Shown piece by piece: positions 1 to 10,128 of a DNA stretch of 64,000 nt (position 1 is its first letter; the number at the start of each line of letters is the position of its first letter). The notes under the pieces are model-generated. The model was not told the origin of the DNA and ran no database searches. It worked only from the letters and a program-made list of their open reading frames with translations. This stretch comes from Salinimonas marina (GTDB lineage Bacteria; Pseudomonadota; Gammaproteobacteria; Enterobacterales; Alteromonadaceae): assembly GCF_015644725.1 (NCBI RefSeq), contig NZ_CP064795.1:2106501-2170500 (forward strand). The letters are read 5' to 3'. Made by a program: the position numbers and the translations under genes.

Positions 1-97
1 AAGTTGCGCGCACCGCGGCCAGCGCGATAGGAACCGGCCCGGGTGAACCCGGTAACAACACGGTGCCAACCACCAATCCAACTAATGCACTGTGCAT
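1..97 (-). CDS. LysE-family exporter, N-terminus only (partial)
   Basis: Reading the minus strand from an ATG at position 97 gives 32 residues that run off the left edge of the window. A hydrophobic start is followed by the SPGPV motif and a small-residue helix, the pattern of the first membrane segment of LysE/RhtB amino-acid exporters, where a PGP motif follows helix 1. An in-frame stop lies about 15 codons upstream of the ATG, so the N-terminus is inside the window. No good Shine-Dalgarno is visible. The family call rests on a short segment only; substrate cannot be given. Confidence 0.55.
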   Translation of the reverse strand, partial: MHSALVGLVVGTVLLPGSPGPVPIALAAVRAT

Positions 98-381
98 ACG
101 CCGCGCTGATACTGTTTGTCTGCGCCTGATTATGAGGCCTGATTATAACGGGCTTAAAAACCCAAATGCCTGGTGGCTTCAACGCGCCGGCCACCCCCCT
201 GTACCCATTGTGCCAGCCATCCAACCACAGTTTCTCTCCCAGCCATAACTGCATTTGTTGACAGCTGAGCCATAATCGATAAGACGGCGTCTTTGCAAGG
301 CTATTGCAAGTATTTCAATGTTGTTCGGGCACTGTGTACGATAAAATATAGCAATATCGGGCTAATCACACAGGTGAATTC
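98..381. other. Intergenic region between divergent genes
   Basis: 284 bases between the LysE-like gene and the HPP gene. Both genes should have their promoters here, but I see no convincing -35/-10 pair; an AT-rich stretch near 348-358 is the best candidate for the rightward gene. The open frame at 63-248 has no family resemblance and is not called. Confidence 0.4.
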
Positions 382-1344
382 TTGTCGCTCAGACAGTATT
401 TAGGGATACATCAAAACAGAGTTTCAGCAACAGAAATAGCGGTAGCGACCGTTTCTGGCGGGTTGGGTATTGGTCTGGTGGTATTGTCAGCCATGCTGTT
501 TAAGGCCCAGTGGCCCTTACTCATTAATAGCGCAGTACTTATCCCTATCGCCGCTACCGCGGTGCTGGTTTTTGCCGTTCCCCACGGCGCGTTATCTCAG
601 CCCTGGCCGGTGATAGCCGGTAATACCTTAAGCGCCGTGGTGGGGGTACTGTGTTACTCCGTTTTCAGTGATAGTCTGGTTAGTATGGCGCTGGCCCTGG
701 GTGTGTCAGTGCTGATTATGAATCTGTGCCGTTGTCTGCATCCGCCCGGTGGCGCCACTGCGTTAAGTGCGGTGGCGGGCGGCGATGTCATTACCGCCTC
801 TGGCTTTGAGTTTGTGCTGTTCCCTGTGCTGTTTTGTTCGGTCACAATTGTGGTGATGGCGGTGCTGTTAAACCTGCCTTTTAGATGGCGCTGGTACCCG
901 GCGCATTGGTTTCATATCAACAAAAAGCTCGAAAAAGTTCCTGCCAGGGAACGCGGAACCGAGCTTACCTCAGAAGATTTCTTACTGGCTGTGCAGCAAC
1001 ATAATTCGTTTATCGATATTACCGAAGACAGCTGGGTCGAACTGCTGGAACAAGCCAAGTTAAATGCTGAAAGTAATTTGCAACACCCTGAACATGTCCG
1101 AAGAAACGCGTTTTACAGCAATGGTAAACTAGGAAAACAATGGCAAATCCGGCAGGTGGTGCAACTTCGCTCCTCCCGCGAGAGCGCTGACTCTGGCAAG
1201 CACGCCATTGAGCAGGTGGTCTATCGGGTCCTGGAAAATAATCAGCCAGGGCCAGAGCACACACAATCTGTTCCGGAATTTTTGCAATGGGCCCGCTTTG
1301 AGGTCGTTTTCGAAGATAACTGTTGGAAAAAAGCGCATCAGTAA
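382..1344 (+). CDS. HPP family membrane protein
   Basis: The 320-residue product has an N-terminal block of about 170 residues with several membrane segments and the signature LHPPGGATAL near residues 119-128, which defines the HPP family. Some plant-plastid and cyanobacterial HPP proteins transport nitrite; bacterial ones are mostly untested, so the substrate is unknown here. After the membrane block (from about residue 185) comes a soluble tail of roughly 135 residues, probably cytoplasmic, that I do not recognise and that is not the CBS pair often fused to HPP. The start is TTG at 382, chosen because AGGTGA lies about 5 bases upstream. It stands alone, divergent from the LysE-like gene. 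Confidence 0.8.
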   Translation: MSLRQYLGIHQNRVSATEIAVATVSGGLGIGLVVLSAMLFKAQWPLLINSAVLIPIAATAVLVFAVPHGALSQPWPVIAGNTLSAVVGVLCYSVFSDSLVSMALALGVSVLIMNLCRCLHPPGGATALSAVAGGDVITASGFEFVLFPVLFCSVTIVVMAVLLNLPFRWRWYPAHWFHINKKLEKVPARERGTELTSEDFLLAVQQHNSFIDITEDSWVELLEQAKLNAESNLQHPEHVRRNAFYSNGKLGKQWQIRQVVQLRSSRESADSGKHAIEQVVYRVLENNQPGPEHTQSVPEFLQWARFEVVFEDNCWKKAHQ

Positions 1345-1529
1345 GCCCCTAACCACCGCCCTACTTTGCCTCTGTGGCCTTCTCGTTTTGCACCAGGTCG
1401 CCGGTGAGGGTTTGCATACCCCACGCGCCGGATGGAACCACAACCCGGGCATTTGAATTTCAATCAAAGTCGATTCCCCCGGCTGTGTAACTCAGCAATC
1501 AAAGTTGGGGGCGCTGCCTTCTGCAGGCC

Positions 1530-2171
1530 TTATTTTACTTCTATCAAAATCTCATTGCGCCGAAACGCCGGCAGGGTAAAAGGACCATTATAGGCCGCGG
1601 TAAATGCGTCACCCTGGATTTGCACATCCTGTTCTGATAGCCACTCTTTCAATTGCCTGGTGTACTGCAGTTTGTTGTCTTCACTAAGGGTGCCGCTAAA
1701 GGTAATCGCAGCAACTTTGAGATTGGTGATCTCGTCTACCCAAACCTCCGGGTTTGTCGGTTCGGGGGTTGACTGGCGGGTAAACCCCCGGGGCATGACA
1801 AACGACATCATGGATTTTTTATTTTCGCCATGCATCAACACCGGCGCGGTCATTTCGATTTGCTGTCTTTGGGGCGGCTTATTATTCTGCTCTTGCTGCG
1901 TACTCATCAGCACCGGTGCGGTCATCTCAATGTTTGATGCTTTGTTGTTAGCACCAGAAATATAATTGAATAGCCGTTTAAAAGCTGCGCCTTGCTCGTC
2001 ATTTACCATCGACGTTGATACCAACACCATCTGTGGGTATTCGCGCAGCTCAATATCTTTGTCTTTGCTGGCTTTTACGATGGTGTAAGGAACGGTTTTC
2101 ACATCATTTTTTCCCACCAGTGAACATCCGGACATTAAGATAAGCACTAATACGGGTAATAGTTTTTTCAT
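1530..2171 (-). CDS. SOUL-family heme-binding lipoprotein
   Basis: The 213-residue protein begins MKKLLPV, has a hydrophobic signal and a lipobox (MSGC, cysteine at about residue 15), so it should be lipid-anchored. The rest matches SOUL/HBP proteins: an early Y-x-IV segment, ELREYP, and two copies of the strand motif IEMTAPVLM, followed by MSFVMPRGF. SOUL proteins bind heme or tetrapyrroles; the role in bacteria is unsettled. An ATG exists 11 codons further upstream, but the ATG at 2171 is preferred because AGGA lies about 7 bases before it and the lipoprotein signal starts there. Confidence 0.82.
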   Translation of the reverse strand: MKKLLPVLVLILMSGCSLVGKNDVKTVPYTIVKASKDKDIELREYPQMVLVSTSMVNDEQGAAFKRLFNYISGANNKASNIEMTAPVLMSTQQEQNNKPPQRQQIEMTAPVLMHGENKKSMMSFVMPRGFTRQSTPEPTNPEVWVDEITNLKVAAITFSGTLSEDNKLQYTRQLKEWLSEQDVQIQGDAFTAAYNGPFTLPAFRRNEILIEVK

Positions 2172-2334
2172 GAGGAGTCCTGTTATCGAGTCGGTTTGGA
2201 ACACCCATCAAGGGCCGACATAGGTGCACCAAATTATGCAACTAATTACGTTTTTGCTTGATAAAACGCATCATCAATCAAAGATTAAGTCTTTGTAAGT
2301 TGCCCGTTTTTCATTAAGAAAACTACATAAAGTA

Positions 2335-4118
2335 TTATCGGGTATGTTGCTGCGCCTGCCATAGTCTGGCGTAATCGCCTTGTTGTTTTAGCAATTCGCT
2401 GTGTCTGCCCTGCTCTACCAACTCGCCATTCTTTAAGACTAAAATACAGTCGGCATCGGTGATGGTGGACAGGCGGTGAGCAATAACCAGGCTGGTATGG
2501 GACTGAGCCGCTTGTTTCAAGGCAGACAGGATAGCTTGTTCACTCTGACTGTCTAAGGATGAAGTAGCTTCATCAAACACCAGAATACGCGGATTTTTTA
2601 ATAAGGCTCTGGCGATGGCCACCCGCTGCTTTTCACCACCAGAGAGTTTCAGTCCGCGCTCACCCACCTGGGTCTGCACCCCGTCTGGCAAACTGTTTAT
2701 AAACTCCTCCAGCGCCGCCAGCGTGATAACCCGGTAGACTTCGTCGTCACTGGCTTGTGGATTACCGTAACGAATATTCTCAAGCAGGCTGTCGTTAAAC
2801 AACACCGTATCCTGAGGCACAATCCCGAGCGCGTCACGCACGCTGTCCTGGGTGCAATGCATCAAATCCTGACCATCGATGGTAACCCGCCCCCAGCAGG
2901 GTTGTACAGTCGAAACAGCAGCTTTACCAGCGTCGACTTGCCCGCACCACTGGCACCCACTACAGCGACCTTCTGGCCCGGCTCGATTCGAAAAGAAATC
3001 CCTTTTAAAATAGGCCTTTCAGGCTGGTAATAAAACACCACATTTTCAAAACAAACTGCACCCTGATGGGCATTAAGTGAGTGGGCATCCGGGGCGTCCT
3101 GTACTTTTGGAGTACGCTCTAGAAGCTCAAATAAATTGTGAATGTTGGCCATGGCCCCACGTATTTCACGATACACAAAGCCCAGAAAATTCAAAGGCAT
3201 AAAAAGTTGCATCGTGAATGCGTTTATCAGCACGAAATCACCCAGGGTCATTTCATTGGCCATGACCCCAAGAGTGGCATTTACCATCATCGCGGTAACG
3301 GCAATGGCAATGATGGATGCTTGTCCTGCATTTAGAGCAAATAACGACAGCCGGTTTTTTCGGCGGGCCTGCTCCCACCCGGCCAGTGACTGGTCGTAGC
3401 GCTGTGCTTCAAATTCTGCATTATTGAAATATTTGACGGTCTCGAAGTTAAGTAAGCTGTCGATAGCCCGGGTATTGGAAGACGAGTCCGCCTGATTTAA
3501 CGCATGTACAAATCGGGTGCGCCAGTTGGTGGCCTTAACCGAAAATGAGATATAGGCAATCACCGCCGTCACAATAATAAGCGCAAAAGACATTCCATAC
3601 TGTTTGAGTAAGACACCCACCACAATAAGAATTTCAAGACAGGTGGGCAGAATGTTGAACACTAAAAACCGGAGTAAAAAGCTGATACCACTGGTGCCGC
3701 GCTCAATATCTCTGGAAAGACCACCAGTTTGTCGGCTCAGATGAAAATCGACATCCAGCGCATGCAAATGATTAAATACTTTCAGGCCCAGACGTCGCAC
3801 TGCTCGTTCGGTCACCCGGCCAAACAAGGTATCGCGTACCTCACTTAAAATAGTATTAAGAAAACGCAGCGTTCCATACGCCACGACCAACGCCACCGGC
3901 ACACTCAGCGCTATCGCGGCTGGATTATCCACATCAAGGGTGTCCACTACGTGCTTAAGCACAAAGGGTAAGCCGATACTGGCCAGTTTGGCAGCGATAA
4001 GACAGGCCATCGCTAATGCCACCCTTTTTTTGAACTCAAACAAAAAGGGCAAGAGCTGTGACAAGGTGTGCCAGCGGACAGGCGTATCCGTGGTGGCAGC
4101 AAAACGATGGCGGGGCAT
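2335..4118 (-). pseudogene. Atm1/HMT-type ABC exporter, split by a one-base frameshift
   Basis: One gene is read in two frames. The first 410 or so residues hold the six-helix exporter domain, with the FHLSRQTGGLSRDIERGT signature typical of Atm1/HMT1 half-transporters, then Walker A GASGAGKST. The frame breaks at a run of five C (plus strand 2890-2894). The other frame continues at once with the Q-loop (VPQDTVLFNDS), the LSGGEKQR signature and Walker B LVFDEATSSLD. Adding one base makes the gene 1785 bases (594 codons), normal for the family, and restores NPAGG-RVTIDG. Known relatives export glutathione or sulfur compounds for Fe-S assembly or metal detoxification. Either a sequencing error or a genuine loss of function; the intact remainder favours error. 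Confidence 0.85.
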
Positions 4119-4759
4119 AGGGTCTCAACATGTATATCGTCAGTAGCAGGTATGCTATCGCATCGACCTGGCAACGGCTACGAGCTTATCGACTCGTATC
4201 TCTGATTCCCCCCTCTTCCAGACAACTACACGGCAATTATAAGGTAACGAAGAGCAAACAGAATTTAATGTCATCATGCAGGTGTTTAAGATGACATGAG
4301 GAAGTGCTGCCGCAAAATCGGCTCCATTAAAAGAATGTTTTGGCCACAATAAATAACTATGTGTGAAAATAGAAAAAGCTTAAATTGTATCGATAAACCG
4401 AGCAAAAAAGCTCATGCCATGGCCGATAACATTCAAATGGCAGATGGGACAATTTTATTTCTAATGATATTCACACTAAATAAGGTAATCAGCACATAGG
4501 CAAAGAACCTCGGAATAGTAACAAAGCAGAGGTTGCTGCCAATGTTTTTAGCGGTTAAATAATGAAAGCTAAACATGATTGTAAGGTCAATGGTAAGTCT
4601 ATGGTACGCGAGGCTTTACCGTCCAGAAATTTAGCACTTATCGGCGCAAAGATAACAACAAAAGATCTGAAACTGTTCCTTTAAGCAGTACTCTCTGCAC
4701 TTCTAACATGCTAATTTTAAATATATTCTTTGCTATATATAGGAAAGTAATAAGCCAAT
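4119..4759. other. Intergenic region, 641 bases
   Basis: AT-rich DNA between the divergent ABC exporter and CPBP genes. The 64-codon open frame at 4155-4349 (minus) shows no domain and no ribosome site, and I do not call it. No repeat or terminator stands out. The AT-rich stretch at 4710-4745 probably holds the promoter of the downstream gene, without a clear -35/-10. Confidence 0.4.
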
Positions 4760-5492
4760 ATGACACAGATAAAAAATCACTACGAAGGGTTTCCAACCTT
4801 TTACTGTAGTCTTTTTTACGCTTTTGTTTTAGGGCTGGTCGTGAACCTGTTCACGATATTTATATTGAATATTTTTTCTGGAAGTGAGGTTCAGGAAACG
4901 GGTATCAAAAATATTGCTGATTCGCCCCAAAACTTTTTCTTTGTCGCCATATTACAATTAGCACTCACTTCAGCGCTGATAAAGCAAGGACTGCACTCGA
5001 CAAGCTTTTTTCATTCGTTGAGGCAGGCTGGATTTTCTAAAGTAAAATTACACACCTTATTGCAGGTATTGCTCATCGGTATTATTTATTCTGTGATTGA
5101 AAGCGGCTTTTTTTGATTTTTTTAATATCCCGAAGCCAGAATTTACCGAAATCCTCGCAGATAACTTATCTTCTTCTGCTGTAGCAGCTTTTTTTACCAT
5201 TAGCGCAACATGTGTAATTGGACCTATTTTTGAAGAAATCGTTTTCAGGGGGATTTTATATAAAAGAATTGTACAGTCCAGAGTCGGTCCACTGGGTGCT
5301 ATCGTTCTGCCCAGTATCATTTTTTCATTGGCCCATCTACAATACAGTGAACCATTGATTTTTATCTTCATTTTTATCAGCGGCTGTCTATTAAGCTGGA
5401 TACGACATATCACAGGCAATTTGTGGTACAGCATTGCCCTGCATTGTTTCTGGAATTCTCTTGTATTCATAGACATCGCCTACTTTGACTAG
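4760..5492 (+). pseudogene. CPBP-family intramembrane metalloprotease, frameshifted
   Basis: Two overlapping frames together make one CPBP (CAAX protease/bacteriocin-processing, Abi) protein. The first (from 4760) gives about 118 residues with hydrophobic segments. The second carries all three catalytic motifs: EEIVFRG (glutamates plus arginine), SLAH and LHCFWN (zinc/catalytic histidines and asparagine). The frame changes at a T7 run, 5108-5114. With six T the gene is 732 bases (243 codons) and reads SGFFDFFNIP through the joint. This is the only break in the window that needs a base removed rather than added. Such proteases mature peptides or give immunity to bacteriocins; the substrate is unknown. 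AGGAAA lies about 14 bases before the ATG, which is rather far. Confidence 0.8.
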
Positions 5493-5725
5493 CAAACGAC
5501 AACATTTATCTGGCCAGTGACACAGCCCAGAGCAACCATTGCGTATTGTGTAAAACTGTACCATAACGCGCCAGACCCTCGTCGAAGATCCATAGACTAC
5601 CTTCTTGGTTTCGGCTTTTGCTGCACATCATTGTTGGCACTGCTAACCGGTGAACAACATCACTTAGTAACATTGTATGTAAATTAATCACCCCTTTGTG
5701 TCACAAAATGCTTGCATGTTTATTT

Positions 5726-5742
5726 ATACAGTACTACTGTAT
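5726..5742. promoter_or_regulatory. Perfect 17-base palindrome made of LexA-like half-sites
   Basis: ATACAGTA-C-TACTGTAT is a perfect inverted repeat about 32 bases before the start of the SulA-like gene. Each half matches a half-site of the gammaproteobacterial LexA box (TACTGTAT-N4-ATACAGTA), but the halves are in the opposite order. The right half also begins TACTGTATAAAAACA, close to the left part of a normal SOS box, and a further CTGTA follows at 5750-5754. It may be an operator for the next gene, LexA-bound or not. The remaining non-coding DNA at 5493-5773 shows nothing else clear. Confidence 0.45.
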
Positions 5743-5773
5743 AAAAACACTGTATGGATAAACAGGACTGGCT

Positions 5774-6123
5774 ATGATTGAACAACGTGCTAATACATTT
5801 CAGCTTCCGCTACCTCTTGATAGCGGAGTAATCCCCCGGGTAAACCTAAGGTGTGGCGCTATCTGCTGGCCAACTCTGTGGCTTTTTCAAAAGAGGTTGA
5901 ATATGGTATTCGTATTCAAAAGCCCGAACGCGATAAGCTTCATTTGTGGTTACAACGGCTGATTGTCAGTGGGCAGTGCGAATCTATATATGTTGAAAAT
6001 TTATGCTTAAACGACCCAGAAAAGCGCCGCGTTTTACAGCTGTGCAATCTACATGGCGTTGAGCTTGTAAATCTAACGGTAGACGCGTCCAGTCAGGCCG
6101 AAGTTGTGCTCGGCCCCTGGTGA
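5774..6123 (+). pseudogene. Small SulA-like protein, frameshifted
   Basis: The ATG at 5774 has AGGA six bases upstream, yet its frame soon gives unlikely protein. The other frame, entered at the C5 run 5833-5837, gives a clean sequence to 6123 (VWRYLLANS..., then RRVLQLCNLHGVELVNLTV). One added C makes 351 bases, 116 residues. The arrangement (short, leucine-rich, a WLQ helix, then strand-rich C-half) and the LexA-like palindrome upstream suggest a SulA-like SOS cell-division inhibitor, but I see no diagnostic motif; this is an inference. Otherwise it is a conserved small protein of unknown role. It lies 54 bases before ychJ and may share its transcript. Confidence 0.45.
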
Positions 6124-6177
6124 TTCTGCCGGACGGCGGGTAAACTACCCCGCTTTAAAACACTGGTTTGAGGATTT

Positions 6178-6642
6178 ATGCGTTGTTATTGTTGTAGTTC
6201 CTTGTTGTACGCCGATTGTTGTGAACCCATCGTCGATAAACACGAAGCTGCCTCCACGGCTGAAGCACTCATGCGCTCACGGTTTACCGCGTATTGTCTG
6301 CAAAAGTATCAGTACATTGTCGATACCTACAGTGCAGATGAGCGAGCCGGGCTTATTGCCGAAGATATTGCAAAAAGTGCCGCAGATACTCGATGGTTTG
6401 CGTTAAACATCAATGAGACAAATACGGCAGCCCAAACCGTGGAATTTAGCGCTTTTTTCTTCGAAAAAAATAAAACCGGTAAGCTTCATGAAACTTCCGA
6501 ATTTGTTTTAGAAAATAACCAATGGCGATATAGGAGCGGTACCATTCATAATGATAGCGGTATGATGAAAATTGGCCGTAATGATCCTTGCCCTTGTTTG
6601 AGTAACAAGAAATTTAAGCAGTGTTGTGCACAAACCAAATAG
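6178..6642 (+). CDS. ychJ: YchJ-family SEC-C zinc-binding protein
   Basis: 154 residues. The N-terminal cysteine cluster (CYCCSSLLYADCC) is followed by the family hallmark STAEALMRSRFTAYCLQKY near residues 26-44. The end is a SEC-C motif, IGRNDPCPC...KQCC, which binds zinc as in the SecA tail. YchJ/UPF0225 proteins have an NTF2-like middle domain; their function is not established. The ATG at 6178 has GAGGA about 7 bases upstream. Length is normal for the family. Confidence 0.88.
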   Translation: MRCYCCSSLLYADCCEPIVDKHEAASTAEALMRSRFTAYCLQKYQYIVDTYSADERAGLIAEDIAKSAADTRWFALNINETNTAAQTVEFSAFFFEKNKTGKLHETSEFVLENNQWRYRSGTIHNDSGMMKIGRNDPCPCLSNKKFKQCCAQTK

Positions 6643-6758
6643 CGAACCTGGCTGAGCTGTGACATGACCCAGATATACGCCAGCTAGTGGCTGCTCATCT
6701 ACTGGGCAGAATCTTCGCCACACCAAGTCGCGGTACGCATAAAGATGGCAGGCAAACA

Positions 6759-6795
<37 letters not shown>

Positions 6796-6945
6796 AAGAA
6801 TAACCCTTTATTTATCAGGATCTGCCAATTCATCACTGTATATTTATCTGCCGATCCACAACAGTTTGTGCGCATCAGTGCCTAAACCAAACTGAATTGG
6901 GGCGTAGGCATGCACGTAGTTGTCGATTCTTCGGGTATTCTGAGA

Positions 6946-7281
6946 CTAGGACCCAGACATTTTTGAAATGCTGTTATTTCGGAAGTGCTTAACCAATTGC
7001 GACTTTATACTTTTTTGCTCGAAATACAGTGAAACTAAGCCCCCTAAACAAAAAGAAAGTCCCACAATAACCCAGTACCACAACGAACTAAAAGACACTA
7101 AACCAGACGCATAAAGATAGACATTAAACGGCAGCACAACAAACAACGCGCCAAAAACTTTTACCGCTTCTCTAAAAAGCTCATTATCAGATTTTACCTC
7201 TTCAATTATTTTTTGAAGGGATTCATCTTCGCTAGTGTTGGTCTGCGGGAGGGTTTTTCTTTCCCAGTTTACATAATCCAT
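6946..7281 (-). CDS. Hypothetical two-helix membrane protein
   Basis: 111 residues. A polar N-terminal third (acidic and lysine-rich, probably helical) is followed by two hydrophobic segments at about residues 42-63 and 68-88, and then a basic tail. No family is recognised. The ATG at 7281 has only a weak upstream purine stretch. Composition resembles neighbouring real genes, and no longer frame competes with it. Possibly a slow-evolving accessory gene or a remnant; function not assignable. Confidence 0.5.
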   Translation of the reverse strand: MDYVNWERKTLPQTNTSEDESLQKIIEEVKSDNELFREAVKVFGALFVVLPFNVYLYASGLVSFSSLWYWVIVGLSFCLGGLVSLYFEQKSIKSQLVKHFRNNSISKMSGS

Positions 7282-7605
7282 AATTTTTTACTGCGTCCAT
7301 ACATTGTAGATGCTCAATTTACTTTATCTGGCATCGATTACAACACAGCAACAAATAATTCTGTTTGAGAGTTTCTTTATAACCTGGCAGAACAAAGGGA
7401 TTTCACTGTGTTTCAAAAACACTGTTGTGTTATTGAACATAGATTTGAGAGGAGCTAAAAAAGATTTCAACCTTTTGCCGCCGGGCAATCAGGCTGTTAA
7501 TTTTGTATACTTCTTTATATAACAAGCAAAACTATGCTTGCCGCTATTGTAAGGCGTTAAAAAAACGGGCCCGATGGCTCGTTTTTTACAAGATAATGAT
7601 CACAA
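7282..7605. other. Intergenic region after the catalase gene
   Basis: 324 bases between two minus-strand genes. Apart from the terminator at 7560-7587 I see nothing definite. A 70-codon plus-strand frame at 7310-7522 has no recognisable domain and no ribosome site. Confidence 0.4.
7560..7587. terminator. Rho-independent terminator of the catalase gene
   Basis: A 12-pair stem (AAAAAACGGGCC against GGCTCGTTTTTT, one G-T pair) with a 4-base loop, flanked by A and T runs, so it can work in both directions. It lies 19 bases past the catalase stop. Confidence 0.85.
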
Positions 7606-9683
7606 TTAACCGCGTTCCCAGAAGCGAATCCCACGCAATTGCGTAATAAAGTCAGCAGGAGTAACACTATCCAGATTTACAAAACCATCGTCGATTTTTG
7701 AGGTCATGTTTAGCTCATCCAGAAGTGGCTGAGTACCGCCGATGTAACCGATGTATTTGTTGTGGGCAAAGGCATCCATAACAAAATCTTTGGCTTCAGG
7801 TACTTTTGCTTGTTGTTTTGCCCCCTCTTCAGTTAGCAATACCGCGACCGCATCGTAAAGCACGGAAGGCCCGCCATCGATAACCTGGTTGCCTTTAATA
7901 TGCTTGCCCCCTGCGGTTTTAATTCCATTTACCGTTGGCGCAATAATCTCGTACATGGCCCCTCATCTTTCAGAGCTTGTAACAAGCCTTCTAATAACTC
8001 ATCTTCAACGCCTGAGCAGCAGAATATGCCCAATTTTCTGCCTTTAAAGGTATTTGGAGCGTTCTTAAGAATACTCAATTTGTCAGATACCGCCAAATCT
8101 TCACGGGGTGTCATTGCCGCTTCTGCTTGGTCCGGCATTTCTTCTAAGCCCAGGCCATCGGCTACACCTTTTGCCAATGTTTCATCTACATTGCGCAGAT
8201 GGGACACCATACGTTCACGAATGGCCAGCGTTTCAACTTTAGATAACTCGAACACAAAAGCATCACGCATATGCGCCTGCTCAACTTCTGTCTGGCTTTT
8301 ATAAAACTGAATAGCCTGGCTGTAGTGATCTGCAAAGGTTTCTGACCGATAACGCAGCTTGTCACCTTCCATCGGTTGACTGGAGCTCTTAAAGCCGTGG
8401 GCCGGGCATGCACGGGGGTTATCTTCGCCGCGATCCCAGGAGTTTGGCTCATAGTTCACACGGCCTTTAGGATTTTGCATCGCCATATGACCATCCTGCT
8501 GAAAATTGCGCATAGGACAGCGTGGGGCATTGATTGGAATCTGCGTAAAATTGGGACCGCCCAGGCGTTTAAGCTGCGTATCCAGATAGGAAAAGTTTCG
8601 ACCCTGCAACAATGGATCTGGCGTAAAATCAATACCTGGCACAATATTCTGTGTGCAAAAGGCAACCTGCTCTGTTTCAGCAAAAAAATTATCAACCATG
8701 CGGTTGAGTACCATCTTACCAATTTTCTTTACTGGTACCTGTTCTTCAGGAATCAGCTTGGTTGCATCAAACACATCAAATTCAAAATTATCAGCAAATT
8801 CCTGGTCAAAGATCTGTACACCCAGCTCCCACTCCGGGAACTGACCTGACTGAATTGAGCTCCACAAATCACGGCGATGGAAGTCCGGGTCAGCACCATT
8901 AATTTTCAGAGCTTCATTCCAAACCACAGACTGTAATCCACCTTTTGGTTTCCAATGGAATTTGACGTATTTTTCTTCACCATTACTATTTATAAATTTG
9001 AACGTGTGAACGCCGAAGCCTTCCATAAAGCGGAATGAACGCGGAATGGCCCGGTCTGACATTGTCCACATCAGCATGTGGATTGACTCAGGAGATAAAC
9101 TGGCAAAGTCCCAGAAGTTGTCATGTGCGGTCTGTGCTTGTGGAAAGCCACGATCGGGTTCCTGTTTAGCGCTATGGACCAAATCTGGGAACTTAATCGC
9201 ATCCTGAATAAAAAATACCGGGATGTTGTTACCAACCAAGTCCCAATTGCCTTCGTTGGTGTAAAACTTAACCGCAAACCCGCGAACATCGCGGGCTACA
9301 TCGGGTGAGCCTTTGTTTCCGGCTACTGTCGAAAAACGGACAAAAACCGGGGTTTGTTCACCTTTGCGCTGAAACAGATCGGCGCAGGTAATATCCGAAA
9401 AATCATCATAGGTTTCAAAGTAGCCATGCGCCCCATAGCCACGCGCATGCACCACACGCTCGGGAATACGTTCGTGGTCAAAATGAAACATTTTTTCGCG
9501 AAAGATATGATCTTCCAGTAACGTAGGACCGCGCTTTCCTGCCGTCAAAGAATTTTGATTGTCGCTGACAGGGATACCCTGCGCTGTGGTCATCACTTCA
9601 TTTTCATCTGTGGGTAATTGATGTAATTCTCCACCATTACCCTTTTTGCCAGAATACTTGAAAGACTCAGCCATAGTCGTCAT
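7606..9683 (-). pseudogene. katE: Large-subunit (HPII/KatE-type) catalase, frameshifted near the C-terminal domain
   Basis: Heme catalase that dismutates hydrogen peroxide in the cytoplasm. The core shows the distal histidine in [12 protein letters not shown], the asparagine region around [18 protein letters not shown], and a heme-ligand region containing [10 protein letters not shown]. After [12 protein letters not shown] comes the flavodoxin/class-I-amidotransferase-like C-terminal domain that marks clade-2 large catalases. That domain is cut by a frameshift at a C4 run (plus strand 7961-7964). One extra base gives 2079 bases (692 residues), joins KDEG to AMYEIIAP and is normal for the class. 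Start: ATG at 9683 (MTTMAES), with AAGGA close upstream; ATG at 9674 is an alternative with wider spacing. A sequencing error is likely. Confidence 0.9.
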
Positions 9684-10128
9684 GTTCCTTAATCGAAATG
9701 TAAATAACAAGATGTTCACCGTATGAATACATCAAAGATCCCGATCAGGTTGGCTAGCCAAACATTAAATTTCAGAGGGACTTCGATACACGGTTGTTTG
9801 CATTAGATGAGCGGTCGCATTGTAACCTGCTGGTTACCACCACATGGTCTCCTTGAACCTTTAATAGCTACGCAAAGCATGATGACGCATCGGTCGCGCT
9901 GCCCTGACGTATTGATTGTGCGTACGGGGTATCCCCCGTCCGGTTCATCGTTTTTTTCTTACAACATTTAAAACAAAACCGATTAAACAATTTTTCGGAT
10001 ATCAACGCGTGAAATGCCACGGTAACCTGGCAGGAACCACGATTAAGCTTGTGTAATCCTTTAGTGAAAGATGATCTTCAGCCGGACTAAGGAAGAACAA
10101 ACAGTAACTTTTCAAAGTGGAGAAAATA
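9684..10128. other. Intergenic region between divergent katE and SDR genes
   Basis: 445 bases that should carry both promoters, including any peroxide control of the catalase. I cannot point to an OxyR site or a convincing promoter hexamer pair by eye, and no gene or repeat is visible. Confidence 0.4.

Noticed and set aside
4155..4349. Small minus-strand gene upstream of the CPBP gene
   Set aside because: No domain, weak composition and no ribosome site.
5735..5754. Canonical LexA box TACTGTATAAAAACACTGTA
   Set aside because: The right half is CTGTA rather than the needed CAGTA, so the standard inward symmetry is missing; only the palindrome is reported.
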